NCBI GenBank assembly: GCA_030063045.1 | Contig: JAQSEB010000023.1 | Span: 806,001-870,000, forward strand | Origin: Pratylenchus scribneri | Lineage: Eukaryota; Nematoda; Chromadorea; Rhabditida; Pratylenchidae | Reading direction: 5' to 3' | Length of the DNA stretch: 64,000 nucleotides | In this document: in pieces, positions 55,813 to 64,000 of the stretch | Layout: each line of letters begins with the position of its first letter | Position numbering within the stretch: the first letter of the stretch is position 1 | Translations under genes and position numbers: made by a program | The notes under the pieces: model-generated | Told to the model about the DNA's origin: nothing | Database searches by the model: none | Seen by the model: the letters and a program-made list of their open reading frames with translations, nothing else

Positions 55813-56920
55813 TTTTAGGGAATTATGATAGGCTAAAATTGGTAAAATTGAGGGTAATAATTGGCAATAATATTCTTGAAAGAATGACTCATTTAAACGA
55901 AAATAACCAAAAACAAGGAAACATCTAAAAAGGAATTTGGGAGATTTAATTGGGGAAGGGCATAGTAATGTGATGTGGCATGTGGGCAAATCTTTTGGAA
56001 AATAGGGGAATTTGCGGGTGCGGGGAATTGGCGATTAAAAATGTGAAAAGAAAATGGAACAAAAAAACATATATTGGTGATATATGTAATTAGAATGATC
56101 AAATTAGGTTAAAATTGAAAAAAATATTCTTCAATAAAATGATTCATTGCAACAAAAATAGCTAAAAACAAATGCTAAAAATAAACCAAAGGAATTTGGG
56201 ATATTTGATAAAGGGGCAAAAATAATGAATGTGTTGTGCGCGAAAATCAATCGGGAATAGGGGATTTGGCGATTAAAAATTGGAGGAAAAATGGAACAAA
56301 AAACAAATTGATTCGGGCGAAATGATTGCATTGAAAATGGGAAAATTGGGAAGATTGGTGGGTTATCTTTCATTCTCATTTTGCTTGTTTTTGTGTGTGT
56401 TTATTTGAGCCAAAACGAGAATTCGTTGAGGAGGACAAATTGAGGTTTTCCTCCTCCATTGCAAATTGGCCAAAAGGAGGACGACAGGTTTTTTGCATTG
56501 GATGGCAAATAATGGATGGAAATGAATGAATGAATTGCTGGATTGGAAGTGGAAAAAATGATAAAAGGAGGAAAATTAGCCAAATGTCCCCATCAATTAT
56601 TCTCCCCAACTGCAGAAAAGTCCAATTAATTCTCGCCTTCCCAGTATCCCCTTATTAGCCTCATTTTTGTGAACAAAATTGGGCATGACAAAAATGCGGG
56701 GATGATGGAAAATGCCACCAATGCCATCCATTCTCATTCAATTAATTTTTGTATTTGGAATTGGATGGCTTCTCATTCTCAACATCAGTACCAATTCCAA
56801 GAGTTTTCATTTTCATCCAAACAGAAGAAGATGCATTAAAAGTCGAGACTAATTTCCTCAAAAATATTTTGATTTATGTATTCCATTTTTCAATGAATTA
56901 AATCCCTTACTTGTCGTCGT
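55813..56920. other. Intergenic, no supported gene
   Basis: AT-rich sequence upstream of the TXNDC17-like gene. A motif around AAGAATGACTCATT...AACGAAAATAACCAAAAACA (55,875) recurs diverged at 56,130, so a roughly 250-bp stretch is locally duplicated. Confidence 0.4.
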
Positions 56921-56924
56921 TTAT

Positions 56925-57232
56925 AATAACCCATCAAGGACTTAATAAATTTAGATGATTTTTGTATAAAATTAAAGAGCAGACTTCTGGCTATCAAATT
57001 ACTCATTTTATTTAAATTGGCTCAGAAAAAAAAGTTAGCCAAAAAACCACGGAAAATTTAGTAAAATCAATTGTTAAGTTTTTTTTAATATGTTTTTTGG
57101 GCACAATTTCATCAATTTTGAACAAATTTAAATAAAATTAATATTATTTGATAGCCAAAAGTCTGCTCTTTAATTTTATACCAAAATCATCAAAATTGGT
57201 CCAATCCTTGATGAATAATTTATAAATGGCGT
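56925..57232. repeat. Palindromic MITE family 2, copy
   Basis: Arms contain TTTATAATAACCCATCAAGG, AAATTAAAGAGCAGACTTCT and the inverse AGTCTGCTCTTTAATTTTAT with CCTTGATGAATAATTTATAAA. Confidence 0.85.
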
Positions 57233-58555
57233 CGGGCCAATGTTCCTTCAGTGCTAATCTTTGTTTATTCAATCCAAACATAAAAAACATATTCCTTCCA
57301 ATTTTCCCACCAAATTTCACTAAAATTCATTCCAAATTCAACCCTTAATTCTCCTTGTAATTTTGCGCTCAATTTGTGCCCAAAAAATGTACAATAATTC
57401 GTGTGAATTTTTCCATTTTTACTCATTCTAAATTCATGCAAAATTTTTGCCATATAAATAAATCATTCATCTCATTTTGTACTCATAATTCCTTCAAAAA
57501 TTTCTCACGCCAAATGCATTCTCCTCACAATTCATTCCATTCATTTGGCCTCCACTCCCTCCGTTCGCGCATTCCACCCATTTCCCCTCCTTTTCATATT
57601 CGGCCCATTGGACCTCTGCGGGATTCCTTCCCGCATTTTTTGTGGCCTCCGTCCAAAATGCCTCACAAAATCGGCTTCCTTTTCGCCCCATTTTGACTCC
57701 GGCTTCTTCACCCATTTTGACTTCTTTTGTCTATGCCGTGTGCCCAATTGGCCAAATCCAACAAAAAAATTTGCGTGACCAATTCAAGCAGTCAAAAAGG
57801 CCATTTTGGAAGGGGCGCATTCCATTCAGCCTAAAGGAAGAATGCCGTTCATTCCTTTTCCTTCCTCTGTTGGAAATCTCAACCAACCAACCAACCAATG
57901 GCCAAAATAATAGGAAGGAAGGAAGGAACATTAAATGGCCAAATAGGAAGGAAGGGGCCAAATACATATCTGCGACTTTGGCCTGGGAATTAATCCAAAC
58001 CATTTCATCATTTCCTTTCACATTCCTCATCAAATAAGGAAGCAGTCAGCCGATCCCCGAACGGACCAAAAATGCCAAAATAATAACAAAATAAGGAAAG
58101 GAAGGAAGGGAGGAGGAAGGAAACATTGAATGTCCAAACCATCTTAAAAGGAAAGAATATGGCCTTGAATTAATCCAAACAATTTCATTCATTTCTCCTA
58201 CATTCCGCCTCAAAATAGTCAGCCGATCCCATGGTGGTTACCAAAAAAGAAAGGTGGAATAATTCATTTTCATCCTCCCCACCCCTCCTTTATGTTGTTA
58301 TTTATATTCCTCATTCTTAATTTGTGGTGGCTTCATCTCCTTTCGACAATATTTCTTCCTCTGTGGAATTCTCAACCATCCAACCAAGGGCCAAAAAAAA
58401 AGCAAAATAAGGAAAGGAATTAAGGTGATGATGGCCAAATAGGAAAGGGCTAATAATATATTTCTATGTGGTTGGGAATTAATCTAAACCATTTTTGTTC
58501 ACATTCATTTCACCTTCCCTCATCAAAGCTGGCAGCCCTTCATTATCGAGGCCGT
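57233..58555. other. Intergenic with local repeats, no supported gene
   Basis: From about 57,880 a degenerate repeat recurs containing CAACCAACC/GGCCAAAATAA, GGAAGGAAGG, GAATTAATCCAAACCATTTC and GTCAGCCGATCCC (58,027; 58,210; again 58,880). Frames up to 130 codons are open but low in complexity. Confidence 0.4.
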
Positions 58556-58860
58556 TCATTTGGTCATAGCAAAACAAGGAAATAGCCAATTCAGGAAGGC
58601 AATAAGCCATTTAAAAGCCATAAATCTCCTTTAAAAAGTGGCTAATATAATTTGTGAAAATTTTAAATATTTGTAAAATAAGCCGCTTTTCCCCATAAAT
58701 TCGAGTTTATTAAAATCAAAGACGAATAACATAAATTAAAAAAGTGAAATTCGCAACAATTTTATAGCCATTTTTTAGAGGACTTATAGAACTTTCAAAT
58801 GGTATATCGCCTTCCAAGATTAGCCATTCTCTCATTGACTGAGCTATGACCAAAAGAAGG
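58556..58860. repeat. Palindromic MITE family 1, full copy
   Basis: Inverted arms TTTGGTCATAGCAAAACAAG...GGCAATAAGCC and GGTATATCGCCTTCC...GAGCTATGACCAAAAGAA, inserted within the local repeat that carries GTCAGCCGATCCC. Confidence 0.85.
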
Positions 58861-59089
58861 CCCAACTGATGAAATAACCCCTATCGGGTCAGCCGATCCC
58901 ATGGCGGCCACCTAAATTAAAAGAGAAGAAATAATTCATTCAGCCCTTCATTTTCCCCTATCCATTCCCCTCATCTCTTTCTGTTATTTATATTCCCCCC
59001 TCTTCCGTTTGGGTGAAGGGCTTCATCCCCATTCGATGGGATGTTCTTGTGAATTAGGCAAATAAATTTATTCAGCCCCATCTCGCCCT

Positions 59090-59636
59090 TTGGCGGCATC
59101 ATTTCCACACGCCAATTCACGGGAACAGCAAAGTAGGGCCGCAAAAGGGTTGAGGGATGGGCGCAGCCGGCTTCGGTCCAATAATGTTGCTCCTCATTTC
59201 ATTTCCCTTTTTATTCCGCTTCTCCTTTTTTTTTGGTTTGCCAATGGAATTTCCCGGCTCATCGGCTTTCCCTTTCCCTCCATCCTCATTTTGGTTTATG
59301 CCTTTCCCCCTGCAGCTCTGTGGTCGTTTTATTCAATTTCAACGCCACAAATTTTTGGTGCTGGCCGGGACCAGCTGGGCCCTGGCCACCCAATTCCCCC
59401 GTGGAAGTTTGGCGCATTGGCATTTGGGGCCATTTTGCCCATCCCTCTATTTGTTGATGTTCCTCCCGAAAATCCCATCTGTTGCGTTCGGCGCGGATTG
59501 AGCAAATTTGTTTCGATTTTATTACCTTCCTATTTAAATTGGGCTCATTTTAAAACAATTTTATTCCTTCGAACAAGCCCAGGCCAACATTTAAAATTCG
59601 CTGAATTAACCCAAATTTTCAATAACCCAACTTATC
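59090..59636 (+). other. Long open stretch, coding status doubtful
   Basis: A frame of 185 codons starting MAASFPHANSREQQSRAAKG is open in the same interval as a second frame of 114 codons. It is rich in Phe, Pro, Leu and Ser, with hydrophobic segments such as FISLFIPLLLFFWFANGI. I recognise no family and its tail runs into a family 2 MITE, so I do not call it a gene. Confidence 0.15.
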
Positions 59637-59956
59637 GCCATTTATAATAATTCATTAAAAACTCAACCAATTTAGATGATTTTTGTATAAAATTAAAGAG
59701 CAGACTTTTAGCTATCAAATTATAAATAATTTTATTTAAATTGGTTCAGAATTGATGAAAGTTATGTCCAAAAAACCATTTAATATGACTTTTACTATGG
59801 ATTAATGAAATGTTCATTCGTTTTTTGGGCATAACTTCATCAATTTTGTACCATTTAAAATAAAATTTATATTCAGGATAGCCACTAGTCCGCTCTTTAA
59901 TTTGATACTAAAATCATCGAAATTAGTTCAGTTCTTGATGAGCTATTATAAACGAC
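59637..59956. repeat. Palindromic MITE family 2, copy
   Basis: Arms contain TTTATAATAATTCATTAAAA, AAATTAAAGAGCAGACTTTT and the inverse AGTCCGCTCTTTAATTTGAT, ending CTTGATGAGCTATTATAAACG. Confidence 0.85.
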
Positions 59957-60506
59957 GACAAACCTGGAGGGCATCGTTTAAAATTCATAATAAATAAAAA
60001 TTATTTTGTGTTTGTGGTATGAATCTGCACGCATTATTTTCGCTAATAAGTAAAAGCATCTTTTTGATGATTTAATGTACCCACAAATACTTTGGACCTT
60101 GGCCAAAAAAGGCCATGTGATACGCACAAAATGGCGGAAAAATTGATGGGCACCAAAGGAGGAGGAAGGGGTAATAGAATGGATGAAAGATACAAAATGC
60201 CAAAGGGGTGAAATGGTCGACTTTTGTGTTAATTAGTCAAAGCGCAACGCCTGAATGGCTAAACTCCTTCCCCACCTTCCCTTTTTCTCCAAATCCAAAT
60301 CCCCCCTCCCCTTCTACGCCCTCATATCTTTGCCATTCAAGGCCGAAAATCCAATCTTGCCGATTGACATTGGCCCCCACTCCGTTTTCCCATTTTGCCA
60401 ATAATCTTTGAGGGGTTTTTTGGCCTCTAAAACCGGCAACTTTTGCATATTCCATTCCTTCTTCCGAAACAAGACATTTCAGTATCAACTTTCAATACCT
60501 GGGCCC

Positions 60507-60667
60507 ATTCTTTTGGCCATAGCCCAACAAGGAAGCAATTATTTTTGGAGGCGAAAAATTAATTTCATAAAATCTAAAAATGCCAATTTTTAAGGTACAA
60601 TTTGGGCTTTTCAAAGTTATATCGCCTTCCAAAATTAGTTATTTTCTCATTGAGATATAAACAAAAA
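60507..60667. repeat. Palindromic MITE family 1, internally deleted copy
   Basis: Ends CCCATTCTTTTGGCCATAGC and ATTGAGATATAAACAAAAAA flank a short centre; total length is about half of a full copy. It lies upstream of the Ras-like gene. Confidence 0.75.
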
Positions 60668-60785
60668 AGATGGTTCAATTACTAGAAAATGTCCCCTATA
60701 GCCTCTTTCCTCCCCCATTTCTTCCTTCCTTTCAAAAAATTTTTATGAATATTTTCATTTTCAGCCTTTCAAAAAATTCCAAAAA

Positions 60786-63361
60786 ATGTTGGACAGCTGT
60801 CCAAACGGTAATCCCTATTCTTCGCCTCGGGCCAACGGTGTCGTCCTTTCCTCTACCAGTCAAAATGCGACGGATCGCCGGCGGTCAAGCAGTGTTCAAC
60901 GCTATCGAAATGGCCCACAATTGCCGGAGGTGGTTGCGGAAGTGATGGCCCGGCATCAGGCGGAATTAGCCAATTTGCATTTGCATCATGGCGATTTGGG
61001 CCGATGCAGTTCGGCCAGGGGAGAGGAGAAAAAGGGTGGACTTTTTATTAAGTAAGTTCATTCAAATGGATAGGCGCTCCAGCTTGTCGCCGTTTGAAAT
61101 AACTCATTAAGGATTGAATCTGATATTTTTAATATTAAATTAAAGCGAAGACTTTTGGCTATCAAATAATATTAATTTTTATTTAAATTGCTCAAAATTG
61201 TTGGAATTATGACCAAAAATCTTTTACAATGACCTATATGATGAATTTGCATAATTGTTCATTGGTTTTTTGAGCACAACTTCATCAATTTTGTACCATT
61301 TAAAATAAAATTTATAATAGCCAAAAGTCTGCTCTTTAATTTGATACGAAAATCATCAAAATTGGTTCAATCCTTGATGAGTTATTATAAACGGAATAAA
61401 GTTGGCAAGTTGGCAAATTGTCGTTGCCCTGGGGAAAAAGATAAAAATTGGAGAAATAACAAATATTTAATTGACATGTTTAATTTTGAAGGCACATGGT
61501 AGAACGAAGCCAAAGTCAAATGAGTCGACCCACTGCCCGGGTGTTGAACCGAAGTGAATGCCAACGAATGGGCAGAACTAGGTAATCATCTTTAGACATT
61601 TTGGGTCAATTATTTCATTTTTATTCGAAATATATTTAATTTACCAAAAAGAATATTGAAAATATCGAAAAGATTAATTTAAGATTATCCAAAAAGCTTA
61701 AAATATTCACAATGCATTTATTTTTAAATTCATTGAATGACCCCTTATCCCCCCCCCCCTTTTATGTATTGTTCATTCTCCATTTTCAATCATTTTCTTC
61801 ATTTTAAAGAATTATAGAACATTATTTATACAAAAAAGATATGGAATTTTTCCCACTATTATAACATATCAAAAGCATTAAAATCGGCCTTTCATTGATG
61901 TTTACCCGTAAGCCGTAACCCCCTCACCCAAACAAGGGATAGCTGCTGGAATGGAGGCTCTCTCATTGATAAGGAAGGGAAAATACGGTAACAGAGAGCT
62001 CCTCTTCTTTATCAGTCCGCAGATGTGCCTTGAGGGTAAAATCATAAATCCGGGTCTCTGTCCCTTCTTCCAATAAAAAAAGGGAAAATTACTGTAGCAG
62101 CAGAACTCTTTCCTTTTCAATCAACAGCCAATAGGCAGCGAGGGAAAAATCACCTATCTCTATCTATCTCCCCTTCCCTTCCTTTTTGCCTCATTGATTA
62201 AGTAGGGAAAAATACTGTAGCAACAGAACTCTTTCCTCTTCTTATCAGCAGCCAATAAGGAATGCCTTAATCATCTAATCATTGGGTTCCCTATACTTTT
62301 CGATATTTTCAATACTCTTTTGGCAATTTCAATGTTTTTTTTCCAGCAAATTAAGAACTATTCCCTATTTTAGACGATCCTGTGATTACCGTTCCACGGA
62401 ACATTTGGATGTGGCCCAACAAACTCCACCCGAATTAACTTTGGTTTTGATGGGTGCCCCAAGGACGGGCAAATCCGCGCTGGTCAACCAATTCCTTTGG
62501 GAAGGCTTCTTGGCCGACTATCGGCCAACCGTGGAAGAATTCAATTGGGTGGAATATGGCAGGGCTGATCAGCCGGAAAGCAATTTCCTCCTTCAATTGA
62601 TCGACAGCAGTGGATCAAGGGATTTCCTGGCAATGCGACATTTGTACTATCGAATTGGGGACGCATTTATGGTTGGTTGGCAGGATATGGGCCCAATTTA
62701 TGCCGTTTATAATAATTCATCAAGGACAGATGATTTCAGTATTAAATTAAAGAGCAGACTTTTGGCTATCAAATAATATTAATTTTATTTATATTGATTC
62801 AGAATTGATGAATTTATGGCCAAAAATCATTAAAAATAACATTTATTCTGAATTAGTAAAATTTTCAGTGATTTTTGGCCATAATTTCATCAATTATGAA
62901 AATATTTAAATAAATTAATATTATTTGGTTGCCAAAAGTCTGCTCTTTAATTTGTTTCTAAAGTCATCAAAATTGGTTCAGTCCTTAATTAGTTATTTTA
63001 AATGGCGAAAAGTTAGGACATATCTATGGAATTAATTATGAATTAATTAATAATTTGAATAAAGGTTGTCTACGCTGCCGAGGATGAACATAGCTATTCG
63101 GAGGCATTGGCAATGTTACGGGAAATTAGCCAACAAAATTGCAAAGATGTAAGAAAATAGGGCCAAAAAAGAATTTGACCCATTTTATAGGCCCCAATTT
63201 TGTTGGTCCAAAACAAAAGTGATTTGGTGGCCCGGGATTCGTCCTCAAATTTATCAGACGGCTCCCAGGGATGCCCTCTATTGGATGGAATTGATGCCGA
63301 AGTGCAAAAATTGTTGGTGGGAGTGAGGAGGATGCGAGTCAGTGCCAAAAATTTAGAACAG
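60786..63361 (+). CDS. Ras-like small GTPase with long N-terminal extension (3' end outside window)
   Basis: Five exons (60786-61051, 61492-61581, 62374-62671, 63065-63148, 63191-63361) join in phase; at least 303 residues, with the gene running past the window. The first about 135 residues are a Ser/Arg-rich extension. The G domain shows the P-loop GAPRTGKSALVNQFL, switch I YRPTVEEF, an altered G3 LIDSSGSRD in place of DTAGQ, G4 VQNKSDL and G5 VSAKN. The altered G3 lacks the catalytic Gln, as in the RASD/Rhes, RERG and RGK-like groups, so GTP hydrolysis may be slow. The exact subfamily is unsure. Its start follows a CATTTTCAG acceptor by 26 bases, a possible trans-splice site. Introns 1 and 3 contain family 2 MITEs; the last visible intron contains the 46-bp array. 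Confidence 0.85.
61086..61396. repeat. Palindromic MITE family 2, copy in Ras-like intron 1
   Basis: Arms contain CGCCGTTTGAAATAACTCAT and AAATTAAAGCGAAGACTTTT; the right arm has AGTCTGCTCTTTAATTTGAT and CTTGATGAGTTATTATAAACG. Confidence 0.85.
61582..62373. other. Intron 2 of the Ras-like gene
   Basis: A 792-bp intron with a short C-run at 61,750 and two related blocks sharing AAAAATACTGTAGCA(A/G)CAGAACTCTTTCC near 62,090 and 62,210, an imperfect duplication of about 115 bp. No other feature is seen. Confidence 0.5.
62700..63008. repeat. Palindromic MITE family 2, copy in Ras-like intron 3
   Basis: It starts 29 bp after the splice donor. Arms contain CCGTTTATAATAATTCATCAAG, AAATTAAAGAGCAGACTTTT and the inverse AGTCTGCTCTTTAATTTGTT. 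Confidence 0.85.
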
Positions 63362-63489
63362 GTAAAATCGCATGGAATTTTAAATTTCATTTTTTTGAGA
63401 AATATTTAATTTAGCTAATAAATTGCCGAAAAGATTTTAACTATTTTGAAATTTATCTTTGACCCAAATTTTATAATCAATCGATAAAT

Positions 63490-64000
63490 CTACCTAAGGC
63501 GCATCATTTGATTATAATTTGGCTTTGGGTTTAATCAATTCTAACTTAGTTTTGAACCATTAAACCAAAAATTGGTTTAAACCGTTTAATACCCTTTAAT
63601 TGTTGACCAAACCGTTTAATACCCTTTAATTGTTGACCAAACCAAAATGGGTTTAAACCGTTTAATACCCTTTAATTGTTGACCAAACCAAAATGGGTTT
63701 AAACCGTTTAATACCCTTTAATTGTTGACCAAACCAAAATGGGCTTAAACCGTTTAATACCCTTTAATTGTTGACCAAACCAAAATGGGCTTAAACCGTT
63801 TAATACCCTTTAATTGTTGACCAAACCAAAATGGGTTTAAACCGTTTAATACCCTTTAATTGTTGACCAAACCAAAATGGGCTTAAACCGTTTAATACCC
63901 TTTAATTGTTGACCAAACCAAAATGGGTTTAAACCGTTTAATACCCTTTAATTGTTGACCAAACCAAAATGGGTTTAAACCGTTTAATACCCTTTAATTG
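63490..64000 (-). repeat. 46-bp VNTR transposon-like element, array cut by window end
   Basis: The same 46-bp unit as at 46 kb but in the opposite orientation (GGTTTAAACCGTTTAATACC, CTTTAATTGTTGACCAAACC). At least nine units are visible; the first is shortened. The flank has TAACTTAGTTTTGAACCATT, the inverse of the right end at 46.85 kb. It lies in an intron of the Ras-like gene. Confidence 0.92.

Noticed and set aside
59090..59647. 185-codon membrane-protein-like frame
   Set aside because: No recognisable family, a competing frame of similar quality in the same interval, and the 3' part is MITE sequence.
1..64000. CRISPR arrays, rRNA or bacterial operons
   Set aside because: The tandem repeats have no unique spacers, no rRNA sequence is visible, and all recognised genes have spliceosomal introns, so the DNA is eukaryotic nuclear.

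Overview
The window reads as nuclear DNA of a nematode. Its genes are split by many short AT-rich introns, mostly 40-60 bp with GT donors and TTTCAG/TTTAG/TTTAAG acceptors. Several start codons sit a few bases after a splice-acceptor-like signal, as expected for spliced-leader trans-splicing. The closest relatives I can name by eye are animal genes. The species cannot be fixed from sequence alone; a plant-parasitic or other clade IV worm is only a guess. No bacterial operons, rRNA or CRISPR arrays are visible.

Layout. 0-11.4 kb: gene-poor, with dispersed palindromic repeats, long poly-G/C tracts and one recognisable exon (ubiquitin-like domain of a DVE/SATB factor, minus strand). 11.4-26.2 kb: a dense gene block holding DNAJC19/TIM14 and TAF4 (minus), GATC and MRPS33 (plus), KPTN (minus), MCCC1 (plus), a SKP1/BTB-fold gene (minus) and a probable mitochondrial PaREP1/HEPN-like gene (minus) whose first intron carries a Merlin-like transposon. 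27.7-28.1 kb: a DM-domain (doublesex/mab-3) gene start. 28.8-38.3 kb: gene-poor, with a 26-bp minisatellite. 38.3-43.8 kb: a seven-exon neuropeptide-type GPCR. 45.8-48.8 kb: a KChIP/NCS-like EF-hand gene. 51.8-55.8 kb: a TXNDC17-like gene split by an intron filled with about 3 kb of a 27-bp satellite. 60.8 kb to the end: a Ras-like GTPase gene, cut by the window edge.

Functional theme. At least four neighbours act in mitochondria (TIM14 import, GatC tRNA amidation, MRPS33 ribosome, MCCC1 leucine breakdown); a fifth gene has a mitochondrial-type N-terminus, and the DVE-like exon belongs to a family that in C. elegans acts in the mitochondrial unfolded protein response. TAF4->TIM14 and GATC->MRPS33 are same-strand pairs with gaps of about 150 and 135 bp, compatible with small nematode operons.

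The most unusual content is repetitive: two abundant palindromic MITE families (about 17 and 8 copies), a transposon-like family that carries a variable number of 46-bp repeats inside introns, two hAT-like elements with perfect 8-bp target duplications and internal tandem repeats, a 49-bp array enclosed by inverted ends, and several minisatellites. I found no convincing new molecular system. The strongest leads are the array-bearing mobile elements and the PaREP1-like gene bracketed by hAT-like elements.
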